From Paludisphaera mucosa (GTDB lineage Bacteria; Planctomycetota; Planctomycetia; Isosphaerales; Isosphaeraceae): a stretch of 64,000 bases of DNA. The stretch is from contig NZ_JARRAG010000002.1 of assembly GCF_029589435.1 (NCBI RefSeq), forward strand, positions 3,348,001 through 3,412,000. Reading direction: 5' to 3'. Below, in pieces: positions 40,301-47,627 of the stretch (position 1 is the stretch's first letter; each line of letters begins with the position of its first letter). Both the position numbers and the translations under genes were made by a program. The notes beneath the pieces are model-generated. The model did not search any database and had not been told where the DNA came from. It was given only the letters and a program-made list of their open reading frames with translations.

Positions 40301-42303
40301 CGGCGACGGTCGCGAACGGCGTCGTCGGGTTCCGGCTGGGGACGCTCGCCGTCGGCGGCTGGGCGGAGGCGACGATCGCGCTGACGGCCCGGCCCACGGC
40401 CGCCGGCCCGCTCATCCTGACCGCGAACGTCCAGGGCTGGGACATCGACTTCAACCCGGCCGACGACACGGCGAGCGCCGTCGTGACGGGCCTGCCGGCG
40501 GCCGACCTCGCGGTCTACGTCACCCCTCCCCCCCTGGTCCACGAGCGGTCGACGTTCCAGTACACGCTCACGGCGGCCAACCTCTCGCCCCTGGCGACGG
40601 GCGGCGTCCAGCTCGCCGCGCCCCTCCCGGCGGGGGTCGAGTTCGTCTCGGCGGTCGCCAGCCAGGGCGCCGCGCCCGTCCTGGACTCCGGCCGCGTGGT
40701 CGCCAACCTGGGGGACCTCGCCGGGTCGTCGACGGCCGCGATGACCATCACGGTCCGGCCGACGTCGCCCGCCGGGACGGCCCTGCTGCTCTCGGGCGTC
40801 GCGACGAGCGACCTCCCCGACCCGGCGTCCGGCAACGACGTCGGCCGCTACGCCGTGTACGTCGCGCCGGCCGTCGACCTCATGGTGCGGCTTCAGACTT
40901 TGCAGCCCTCCGTCGAGCTGGGCGGGGACGTCACCTGGGTCGCCCAGGTCTGGAATTCCAGCCCCACGACGGCCACGGGCGTCGACCTGAGCATCCCCTT
41001 CGAGGCTTGCGGGATCTTCGTCGGGTCGGCGACGACCCAGGGCTCGGTGCAGGCGTCCGCCAGCCTGATCACGGCGGCCCTCGGGACGATCGGGCCCTGG
41101 GGGAACGCGACGGTCGCCTTCGTCCTGCGCCCCCAGGCCGTCGGCCCCGCGGTCCTGACCGTTTTGGCCGCCGCCGACCAGTTCGACTCCGGCCCCGACG
41201 ACGACCGATCGACGGCCGCCCTCAACGTCCTGGAGCCGCCCGGGACGCTCCAGTTCGCCGTCCCCGCGGTCGCCGTCCCCGAGACGGCGGGTTTCGCCTA
41301 CGTCCCGGTCCAGCGCGTCGGCGGCGCGCGGGGGACCGTCACGGTCCGCTACCGCACGACGACCGGGACCGCCTCGCCGGGCGTCGATTACGTGCCGGTC
41401 TCCGGGGTCCTGACGTTCCAGCCCGGCCAGACGCTCGCGACGATCGCGGTCCCCGTCCTCGCCTACCCCCACAACCGGGGCGACGAGTCGGTCGCGATCG
41501 TCCTGGAAGGGGCGACCGACGGGGCCGTCCTCGGCGGCCTGGCGACGGCGTCGGTCACGATCCAGGACGTCGACCCCGACTACGTCCCGCCCGCCGTGGG
41601 CCGCGTCCGGCTGCTGGGCGACCCGAACTCCATCGGCGGCCTGTCCATCGCCTTCAGCGAGCCCCTCGACCGCGCCGCCGCGCTCGACGGCGCGGCGTAC
41701 ACGCTGTACGACCTGGGCCCCAACGGCGTCTTCGGCGACGGCGACGACGCGCCGATCGCCTACCTGGCCCCGGGCTACGACCCGGCGACCCAGACCGTCT
41801 ACCTGACCCCCGCGGCCCCGATGGCCCTGGGCCGGCAGTACGCCATCGTCGTCCGGGGCGCGGGGCCGGCGGGGCTCGTCGACCTCGCGGGCAACCCGCT
41901 GGGCGGCGGGGTCGATTTCGTCGGCCTCTTCGCGCGGGGGACGACGTTGAACTACACCGACTCCAACGGCGACGCGGTGTCGCTCCAGGTCAAGAGCGGC
42001 GGCTTCATGGACCTGATCCGCGGCCCCTCGGGCGACGCCCGGCTGCTGACGCTGCAGGGGGCCGTCCCGGGCAAGACCACGCTCTCGGGCAGCGTTTCGA
42101 AGCCGAGGGGCCGGGGCGACGGCGTGACGCCCATCGACGCGATCGAGGGCCTGGGCTCGTTCGGCGACGTCCGCGTCAGCCTGAAGAGCCCGCCGTTCAT
42201 CTCGAGCAGCCTGCCGGCCACCCCCGCCCGCGGCGGCCGCCCGCCCGTCGCGGCCCAGGGCCGGGCCGTCGCCCTCGCGCGGCGGATCCCCGGCGTGAAA
42301 TGA
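37399..42303 (+). CDS. Giant secreted protein: beta-helix, six DUF11-type repeats, Calx-beta
   Basis: A 1,634-residue extracellular protein. The N-terminus (LEYVERRVLLS, about residues 25-35) matches the planctomycete signature on many large secreted proteins. Residues about 40-430 are a right-handed parallel beta-helix with short repeats (VISGN, GNVI). From about 540 to 1,277 there are six repeats of roughly 115 residues of the DUF11/CARDB type, each starting near DLxVxL. Residues about 1,279-1,392 are a Calx-beta domain and the rest resembles an Ig-like SbsA module. No enzyme motif; probably adhesion or envelope structure. Confidence 0.85.
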   Translation: MRLTLPLRRGWGRPPGRRAGTPRLEYVERRVLLSTFTVETAADDGPGSLRWAITQANADLDAGPSSIRFAIPGSGLQTIRLQSPLAPITRPVLIEGRSQPGYTGTPLIRLDGSSAQSSGSYGLVVAGGGSLVAGLAVTGFSGAGILLTGPGGDFVESSYVGLVPGIPGAAANGEGIVVLGSSNNTIGGPAGQGNVISGNRGAGVRVAIVTPGDSTGNAITGNLIGTDGAGVLAVGNGQDGVVFAGASYGRITGNVVSGNFGNGITLNGRATGHVILGNVVGLTADGQAALGNNRDGILVDDAPGNVIGGLVADEANQISANRGSGVRARNDSAGLQVLGNQIGVDATATRPFGNQGDGLTLGSSGVKVGGEDSGAGNVIAYNGVGTTGAGVQLVGLVSGDTILSNRIFKNAGLGINLNNGPTPNHTPGQFIGPNGWANYPILTSAVTDGLVTSSAGSLTGMPLQSYTIQFFWTDAPDRSGFGEGERLLGSTETSAGDDGRASFAIPIPSSTDGGFLSATATDAAGNTSEFSQAILIRPYTDLDVALTADPTLAPQGSAVTFRATVTNRGHLTASNVSLAAQLPATAAVLSSTGVGGVMSAEAAGSFRLAVGSLAPGASAVLVVALQPPAGFSGDFTGTATATTAEPDSHPGDESAVATARLTPVVDVAVALASGPSTALRGDSLVYVLSASNAGPGTATGVVLTFPIGPGASYVAATGDQGAGRIDGGRLIIDLGSLGPGATATFVITLRADAVGVFASTASLATDEYQADAANDAVSFSTEILGQADLAVAMQAPPLAADDHDLVYAVVVANNGPDAARNVVLLDLIPALSTFDAAWFDGGSTSFADGIVTARLDALDAGAAATLWIRVRPTAAAGATLTNAARASSDEPDSDPSDNADWRRTEVRPVADLGATIAPDSPTVVQGQAATFRIRVSNQGPSPEPDALLTVPLPDWAVLASAVATQGGPATVANGVVGFRLGTLAVGGWAEATIALTARPTAAGPLILTANVQGWDIDFNPADDTASAVVTGLPAADLAVYVTPPPLVHERSTFQYTLTAANLSPLATGGVQLAAPLPAGVEFVSAVASQGAAPVLDSGRVVANLGDLAGSSTAAMTITVRPTSPAGTALLLSGVATSDLPDPASGNDVGRYAVYVAPAVDLMVRLQTLQPSVELGGDVTWVAQVWNSSPTTATGVDLSIPFEACGIFVGSATTQGSVQASASLITAALGTIGPWGNATVAFVLRPQAVGPAVLTVLAAADQFDSGPDDDRSTAALNVLEPPGTLQFAVPAVAVPETAGFAYVPVQRVGGARGTVTVRYRTTTGTASPGVDYVPVSGVLTFQPGQTLATIAVPVLAYPHNRGDESVAIVLEGATDGAVLGGLATASVTIQDVDPDYVPPAVGRVRLLGDPNSIGGLSIAFSEPLDRAAALDGAAYTLYDLGPNGVFGDGDDAPIAYLAPGYDPATQTVYLTPAAPMALGRQYAIVVRGAGPAGLVDLAGNPLGGGVDFVGLFARGTTLNYTDSNGDAVSLQVKSGGFMDLIRGPSGDARLLTLQGAVPGKTTLSGSVSKPRGRGDGVTPIDAIEGLGSFGDVRVSLKSPPFISSSLPATPARGGRPPVAAQGRAVALARRIPGVK

Positions 42304-42410
42304 CCGCGACGGCCGACGCCGCGGCTTGCCCGTCGCGGCGGAAGCCCCTACAGTGTCGTTAGGACGCCTCGCGTCCCACGACCCCGCCCCGCCCGCCGGA
42401 GATCCCGCCC

Positions 42411-42659
42411 ATGCCGTCGCCGAATCGCCTCCGAGCCTGGGCGCTCGCGACCGCCCTGCTCGTCCCGGCCCCGGCCCCGGCCCTGGCCTGCCCGAACTGC
42501 AAGGAGGCGCTCGCCGACCAGCCGGCCGACGCGGCCCGCCTGGCCGACGGCTTCAGCTGGAGCATCCTCGTGATGCTGGGCGTCCCCTTCAGCCTCCTGA
42601 GCGTCGGCGGCCTGGCCGTCCGCAGGGCCGTGAAGCTGGGCATCCTCCCCGAGATGTGA
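42411..42659 (+). CDS. Small exported protein with CPNC motif
   Basis: An 82-residue protein with a signal-like head (about residues 1-27), then CPNCKEAL, a short polar stretch and one hydrophobic helix (about 49-68). The paired Cys could bind copper or haem or form a redox site. It might be a small accessory of the oxidase cluster upstream, but it is separated from it by the giant gene, so that is only a guess. No family recognised with confidence. Confidence 0.6.
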   Translation: MPSPNRLRAWALATALLVPAPAPALACPNCKEALADQPADAARLADGFSWSILVMLGVPFSLLSVGGLAVRRAVKLGILPEM

Positions 42660-42671
42660 GCGCGTGCCGCC

Positions 42672-43610
42672 TCAGGCGGGCCGGAGCTTCCCCGCGGGCG
42701 TGTTCTGGGCCAGGTCGTCGATCATGTCGAGCACGGCCTGCTCGACGGCGCGCTGCCAGTCGGTCCCGAACCTGTCGCGAAAGGTCGGCTTCTTGTAGGC
42801 GAAGGTCACGCCCCGCGAGTTGTTGACCAGCGCCCCCTGCCCGTTGGCGTCGAAGCCCGCGGCGATGTCCTTCGCCTCGCCCCCCTGGGCGCCGTAGCCG
42901 GGGACGAGGAAGAGGACGCCCGGCAGCGCCTCGCGAAGCTCGGCCAGCTCCGACGGGTAGGTCGCGCCCACGACCGCGCCGAGGAGGTTGTAACCCTCCT
43001 TGCCGTCGCGGCCCTTGCCCCAGGCCTTGAGCCGGTTCGCGACGTGGCGATAGACGGGCAGGCCGTCGCAGACGAGGTCCTGGAACTCCCGGGCCGAGGC
43101 GTTGCTCGTGCGCACCAGGACGAACACCCCCTTGTGCTCGCGGGCCGCGATCTTCACGAACGGGTCGACCCCGTCGCTCCCCAGGTAGGGGTTGATCGTC
43201 ATCGCGTCGGCGTGCCACGACGGCTCGAACGAGCCCCCCACCGGCTCCTTGCCGAGATACGCCCGCGCGTAGGCGTCGGCCGTCGAGCCGATGTCGTTGC
43301 GCTTGCCGTCGAAGATCACCAGCACGTCGCGCTCGCGGGCGTGCTCGACCGTCGCGTGCAGCGCGCCCAGCCCCTCGGGGCCGTAGGCCTCGTAGAAGGC
43401 CGACTGGAACTTGATCAAGGGCGCGAGCGGGGCGACCACGTCCACGATCTCGCATCCGAACGTCCGCAGGGCGTCCGCCACCCCGGTCCGGGTCCCCGGG
43501 AAACGGTCGAGGAACCCCGTCGGCAACTCCTCCGGACGGGGGTCGATCCCCACCACCACCGGGTTCCCCTTGCGCCGCACCGCCTGTACCACGCGATCCG
43601 CGAATTCCAC
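42672..43610 (-). CDS. pyrF: Orotidine-5'-phosphate decarboxylase
   Basis: A 312-residue OMP decarboxylase of the longer subfamily 2 type. The catalytic Lys-Asp charge network is in FDGKRNDIGSTADAYA (about residues 97-112), and the substrate phosphate loop is in the LVPGYGAQGGEAKDIAAGF segment, with VNNSRGV near the end. It makes UMP in pyrimidine synthesis. It lies convergent with the small Cys protein gene, 12 bases apart. Confidence 0.92.
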   Translation of the reverse strand: MEFADRVVQAVRRKGNPVVVGIDPRPEELPTGFLDRFPGTRTGVADALRTFGCEIVDVVAPLAPLIKFQSAFYEAYGPEGLGALHATVEHARERDVLVIFDGKRNDIGSTADAYARAYLGKEPVGGSFEPSWHADAMTINPYLGSDGVDPFVKIAAREHKGVFVLVRTSNASAREFQDLVCDGLPVYRHVANRLKAWGKGRDGKEGYNLLGAVVGATYPSELAELREALPGVLFLVPGYGAQGGEAKDIAAGFDANGQGALVNNSRGVTFAYKKPTFRDRFGTDWQRAVEQAVLDMIDDLAQNTPAGKLRPA

Positions 43611-43718
43611 GCGACGCCCCCTCTCCTCGATTGACAGATACTCCCGATACCCTACAATAAAGCCCGTCGATGGGAAACACGCCGCGGGCGACCGCGGTCG
43701 CTTTTTCCATCCGACGAT

Positions 43719-43793
43719 CGGGCCGTAGCGCAGCTTGGCTAGCGCGCTAGCTTGGGGTGCTAGAGGTCAGGGGTTCAAATCCCCTCGGCCCGA
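43719..43793 (+). tRNA. tRNA-Pro (GGG)
   Basis: A complete cloverleaf of 75 bases. The acceptor stem CGGGCCG/CGGCCCG (43719-43725 with 43786-43792), D stem GCGC/GCGC, anticodon stem CTAGC/GCTAG with loop TTGGGGT (43752-43758) and anticodon GGG at 43754-43756, and T arm AGGGG/CCCCT with TTCAAAT are all perfect. Discriminator A at 43793; CCA is not encoded. It reads CCC codons. Its 3' half is the target of the integrated element; the insertion restores the full tRNA sequence. Confidence 0.97.
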
Positions 43794-43795
43794 CT
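43751..43795 (+). repeat. Left attachment site (attL), 45-base direct repeat
   Basis: This sequence covers the anticodon loop to the 3' end of tRNA-Pro plus two bases and is identical to 60249-60293. Sequence outside the repeat differs at both ends, so the limits are sharp. Tyrosine integrases commonly use tRNA 3' halves as attB. Confidence 0.92.
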
Positions 43796-43798
43796 AAC

Positions 43799-43836
43799 GG
43801 GGCCCGGCGACGCAAATCGTCGGGCCCCTTGCCTTT
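43799..43836 (+). terminator. Terminator just inside attL
   Basis: A 12-pair stem (43799-43810 with 43817-43828, loop of six) is followed by TTGCCTTT. It belongs to the element and would end transcripts of the tRNA gene at this edge. The original chromosomal terminator is beyond attR (60311). Confidence 0.75.
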
Positions 43837-43947
43837 CCGCTCTCGCCGACATCTCCCCGATGTACCTTCCGAGGGTTCGGAAGCGCGGCGTTTCCTCCAC
43901 GCGAACCGGGTGGAATCTACCCGCTTGGCGAAACAGGAGACCCCGCC

Positions 43948-45018
43948 ATGCCGAAGCTCGGCTGCAAGCCCCCCGCCTATCGCAGGCACAAGGCCACCGG
44001 ACGCGCCCGCGTCCGTTATCAAGGCAAGGACCATTACCTCCCCGGGAAGTTCGGCAGCCCCGAATCCCGCCAGGCCTATGCACGCTTCATCGCCGGCCTG
44101 GCGTCGAGCGATTCGACGGTCGACCTCTCCCCGTCGCCCTCGGCCCTCTCGTTGACCATCAGCGAGTTGATCCTCCGTTACGCCGACCACGCCGAGGGCT
44201 ATTACCGGAAGAACGGCGAGCCGACCGGCGAACACGACGTCGTCAGGTACGCGCTTAGGCCCTTGGAGCAGCTGTACGGCCTCACGCTGGCGGTCGAGTT
44301 CGGCCCCAAGCGGCTCGCCCTGGTACGCGATGAGATGATCCGCCGCGGCGGCAGCCGTCGCTACATCAACGCCGCGGTCGGCCGCATCCGCCGCGTCTTC
44401 CGCTGGGCCGTCGCGCAAGAGATGACCCCCGGGACCATCGTCGCCAACCTCGCAGCCCTCTCCCCCCTGCAGAAGGGGCGGTCCGCGGCGAGGGAGAAAC
44501 CGGCCGTCGCCGCGGTGTCCGACGCGAGGGTCGATGCGGCCCTCCCCTTCCTTTCGCCGAGGTTCGCCGCCGTGGTCCGCCTCATGCGGCTGACCGGGAT
44601 GAGGCCCGGAGAGGCCCTCTCCATGCGGGTCGAGGAGGTCGACCGTACCGACCCGGGATGTTGGTCCTACCGGCCCGGCTCGCACAAGACGGAGCATCGC
44701 GACAAGGATCGGGTCGTCTTCGTCGGCCCCCGGGCGCGGGAGGCCTTGCTGCCCTGGATCGTCGCGGCCGGGACGGGCCCCGTCTTCCCGAGCCGGATCG
44801 AGAATTTCCGACGGGCGATCCGCAACGCCTGCGCCAAGGCCGGCGTCCCGTCGTTCGCTCCTAATCAGCTGAGACACGCGTTCGCCACCGAGGTCCGGGC
44901 CCGGCTGGGGTTGGAAGCCGCGCAAGTCGCCTTGGGGCATTCCGCGGCCGACGTCACCCAGGTCTATGCGGAGCGGGACCTGTCCAAGGCCCGATCGACG
45001 GCATTGGCGGTCGGCTGA
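43948..45018 (+). CDS. int: Tyrosine recombinase / phage integrase
   Basis: A 356-residue integrase. The N-terminal part has an Arg/Tyr-rich DNA-binding head followed by a SAM-like core-binding domain, and the catalytic domain (about 185-350) has the Arg of box I (RLTGMRPGEAL), a Lys in the beta-hairpin region and PNQLRHAFATEV in box II, then LGHSAAD and the nucleophile Tyr340 (VTQVYAERDL). The first His of the usual HxxR is Asn here (PNQLR). It adjoins attL, as expected for a tRNA-targeting integrase. Confidence 0.93.
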   Translation: MPKLGCKPPAYRRHKATGRARVRYQGKDHYLPGKFGSPESRQAYARFIAGLASSDSTVDLSPSPSALSLTISELILRYADHAEGYYRKNGEPTGEHDVVRYALRPLEQLYGLTLAVEFGPKRLALVRDEMIRRGGSRRYINAAVGRIRRVFRWAVAQEMTPGTIVANLAALSPLQKGRSAAREKPAVAAVSDARVDAALPFLSPRFAAVVRLMRLTGMRPGEALSMRVEEVDRTDPGCWSYRPGSHKTEHRDKDRVVFVGPRAREALLPWIVAAGTGPVFPSRIENFRRAIRNACAKAGVPSFAPNQLRHAFATEVRARLGLEAAQVALGHSAADVTQVYAERDLSKARSTALAVG

Positions 45019-45127
45019 CGGTAGCGTATGATCACTATGTCCGCCTGATCAGCGGATCGATCGGCGGGCCGCCCGGGGCCGTGTTCCTCCCCGGGCGGCC
45101 GCGCCGCCCCGAGAAAGGAACACACTC

Positions 45128-45781
45128 ATGAAAGATCTCCCCTACGAAGTCGCGCCCTGCCCCAACTGCGGCATCCCCGTCTGGCCCTACAGCCTCACCT
45201 GCTACTCCTGCAATTGCGTCAAGTGGGTGTTGATGCTGCGATACCGCGAACCCGACGGGGCCGTGTGTTCGATCGAGCATGACTCGGTGAGCTACTTCAC
45301 CATCGACTTCGACGACGACGGCGACGGCGACGGCCCCCGCTACACCATCGACTCGGAAAGCGACATCCCCTGGACGCTTTTCGATCCGGGGTTCCGCGTC
45401 CCGGACGAGGTCGTCATCAGGGTCAGGACTGGTTTTTCCAGGCCTCTCTACAGGTGCCCCTATGGGGAACGCGCGGTAACCCGCCTGGGGTTCTTCTATC
45501 GGAACATGTGGTGTCCGAGCGAAGAGATCGACGCAGAGGACTTCCCGGCCCATCGGCCCGCTTTGCATGAGGTCGAGTGTCGCTTGATCGGCGACCCTTC
45601 CGGCCCGGGGGCCGCTGGTTCTCTAAGTCCCGGCGTCATCTCCGATGTCGAGTCGTCGACTCGCCTCGCTCCCGGATCGGTCGACTACGAAAGTCTGGCG
45701 ACGGGATTGCGAAAGACGCGGAAGGGCACAAGTGCGCTGCTTATCGAGTTCATGGCCGACAAGTCTGATGCGTCGGTCTAA
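45128..45781 (+). CDS. Hypothetical protein with Cys-rich head
   Basis: A 217-residue protein. Residues 11-29 have CPNCG and CYSCNC, which could form a zinc ribbon. An Asp-rich stretch (FDDDGDGDGP) lies near residue 60, and the rest has no motif I recognise. It lies between integrase and the replication operon, with a good start after a GAAAGGA site. Possibly a transcription regulator or DNA-binding accessory by position, but no function can be assigned. Confidence 0.55.
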   Translation: MKDLPYEVAPCPNCGIPVWPYSLTCYSCNCVKWVLMLRYREPDGAVCSIEHDSVSYFTIDFDDDGDGDGPRYTIDSESDIPWTLFDPGFRVPDEVVIRVRTGFSRPLYRCPYGERAVTRLGFFYRNMWCPSEEIDAEDFPAHRPALHEVECRLIGDPSGPGAAGSLSPGVISDVESSTRLAPGSVDYESLATGLRKTRKGTSALLIEFMADKSDASV

Positions 45782-45944
45782 GACGTCGCCTTCTCCGTAC
45801 ACTGTAGCGGGGAAACCTCCGAATCAGCGATCCGGAAGAACATAACGCGGACCAACGAAGCTGTGATGCACATGGGCGGGCGAGTTTCGTTTCGTCTCGC
45901 TTCCGGACGCGTCTACCGCGAGATTTCCCCCGAGTAGGACGGAA

Positions 45945-45983
45945 GTCCACTTCCCGTCCACTTCCCGTCCACTTCCCGTCCAC
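45945..45983 (+). repeat. Three and a half 11-base direct repeats before the replication operon
   Basis: The 11-base unit GTCCACTTCCC occurs at 45945, 45956 and 45967, with a partial fourth copy (GTCCAC) at 45978. A TATAGT that could be a -10 box is at 45994-45999, so the repeats occupy the -35 region of the replication operon. They could be regulator sites or replication iterons. Confidence 0.7.
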
Positions 45984-46042
45984 TGTTCATGGGTATAGTT
46001 TCTCGGAAGCGATTCACGTTCAACCGTGATCCGAGGGATATC

Positions 46043-46222
46043 ATGCCTGAACATGACGATCTGATTCCGCGTCCCCCCGCCGTTCGAGAGCGGTTGGCCC
46101 AGGTGAGCCGGGAGGCCGCGCGACTCAGGCGGCTCCTGCGCCTTTCGGAGTCAGCCGCCCGCGACCGTTGCGAGACGGCGTCTCGAAGTTCCGCCCTCCC
46201 CGCGGGCCGGGAGGTGCGATGA
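46043..46222 (+). CDS. Small protein, first gene of the replication operon
   Basis: A 59-residue protein, basic and helical (RERLAQVSREAARLRRLLRL). I chose the ATG at 46043, with GAGGG six bases upstream, over the ATG at 45989, which would sit on the promoter-like TATAGT. Its TGA overlaps the ATG of the next gene. No domain recognised. Confidence 0.5.
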   Translation: MPEHDDLIPRPPAVRERLAQVSREAARLRRLLRLSESAARDRCETASRSSALPAGREVR

Positions 46223-46524
46223 CCTCCCTCGAATACATCGGGCCCGCGGCGGCGGGCCGGCTGTTCCCCTCCGCGCACGGACGGGGTTTGAGCCCCCAAG
46301 CCGTCATGCGGGCGATCCTCGACGGATCGAAGTCGATCCGGCCGGGTACCTCGCGCATAAAACTCCGGGCGGTTCGTTCGCCCGCGGGGTGGCTGACCAC
46401 CGAGTCTTGGATTCGGGAGTTCATCGAGGCGCTGACCGCCGATCGGGTGGACGCGCCTCCGACGCAGTCGGTCGAGGCGCGCGGGCTGAGAGCCCGGGCG
46501 TTGCTCCGGGCGAAGGGCTGGTAA
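46219..46524 (+). CDS. DUF1580-like small helix-turn-helix protein
   Basis: A 101-residue protein translationally coupled (ATGA) to the gene before it. The pattern of a helical stretch (LSPQAVMRAILDGSKSI), a basic strand (SRIKLRAVRSPAGWLTT) and a closing helix (WIREFIEAL) resembles the planctomycete DUF1580 and excisionase-like winged-helix proteins that often sit in phage-like elements. It could be the excisionase or a repressor. Similarity is judged by eye. Confidence 0.5.
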   Translation: MTSLEYIGPAAAGRLFPSAHGRGLSPQAVMRAILDGSKSIRPGTSRIKLRAVRSPAGWLTTESWIREFIEALTADRVDAPPTQSVEARGLRARALLRAKGW

Positions 46525-46566
46525 GACGACGTGGTCTCCGACCGCCGCTCCACGAAAGAGGCCCCG

Positions 46567-46674
46567 ATGTCGGCGGTTTCAACCAGCGGCGAGATCCACC
46601 TGGCAAGCCAGCAAGGCGAGCCGACCGCGGAATTAGCAGCGGTCATCGAGAACGAGAAAGGGGGACGCCGATGA
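46567..46674 (+). CDS. 35-residue coupled small ORF
   Basis: ATG at 46567 after GAAAGAGG, ending with a TGA that overlaps the ATG of the primase-helicase gene by four bases. Encodes a polar peptide with no recognised motif. The neat SD and the stop-start overlap suggest it is translated, at least to feed ribosomes into the next gene. Confidence 0.4.
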   Translation: MSAVSTSGEIHLASQQGEPTAELAAVIENEKGGRR

Positions 46675-47627
46675 GCGTCGTCCTGCCGGAGATCCGCCTC
46701 CCCGGATGCGAACCAGGCGCTGGCCATATCACGCAGCCGGAATCCGCCGATCGCCCTTACGTATGGAGCGGGCCGCGGCTCGAACTGTCACTCACCGTCA
46801 CCGCGGCTCGCGGTGACTTCGACCGCGATGAAGCGGCGAGAGCGATGGGGGTTCTGTGGCTCCCTGGCTATCGCTACGCGTTCCAATCGCTCCCGTCGGC
46901 TCAATGGACGGTCGCTCGTTCCGACGACGTCTCCGGGTCGCTGGGAGCCTTGGAGGGGCTATGCAACGGGACGGGGACGTATCTCACCCTGAATCCGTTC
47001 CGCCAAGGATTCACCCGGCCCGACAACGGCGGTTTCCGATCCCAGGATATCGAGCGGAGGGTTTGGTTCCTTGTCGACGTCGACCCCCACCGGGGGAAGG
47101 GCGAGGAAAAGAAGGTCAACGCGACCGACGCCGAAAAGGCCGCGGTCTTTGAAGTCCTCGGCGCGACGATGGAACACGCCGAACGCCTGGGGTGGCCCGC
47201 GCCGATCCTGATCGACTCGGGCAACGGCGGTCATCTGTACTGGCGGGTCGATCTCCCGAACAACGCGTTCGGTCAACAGACGCTCCGGAGCATCATCAAG
47301 GGTTGGAAAGCGATTCTCGACACCAAGGCCGCATCGATCGACCCGGGGGTACATGATGCGAAGCGGATAGCCAAGCTACCGGGGACATGGGCGAGGAAGG
47401 GGCCGCATTCAGTCGAACGCCCCCACCGGATGTCCAAGATCCTCGTTCTCCCGGACGTCGTCCCCGTACCCCTCGAATTGCTCCGAGCGTCGGCCGGGCT
47501 GAATCCGACGGCGGTCTCCGTCCCCAGCGTCCCCGGGAACACCTCTCCCTCGCCCGGAGCGGGGTCGCTGTCGCTCCCCTTGACGGTTTCCCCTCCGGGA
47601 GCCGGAGGCTACGCAGAAGCCGCTTTA

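Noticed and set aside
37384-41472. A 1,362-codon open frame on the minus strand opposite the surface-protein gene
   Set aside because: Its product is Arg/Asp/Gly-rich without domains; the plus-strand frame shows clear beta-helix, DUF11 and Calx-beta patterns.
45945-45983. CRISPR array
   Set aside because: The 11-base units are contiguous with no spacers and no cas genes are present.
45989-46042. Upstream ATG for the first gene of the replication operon
   Set aside because: It overlaps the promoter-like TATAGT and lacks a ribosome site, while the ATG at 46043 has GAGGG at six bases.
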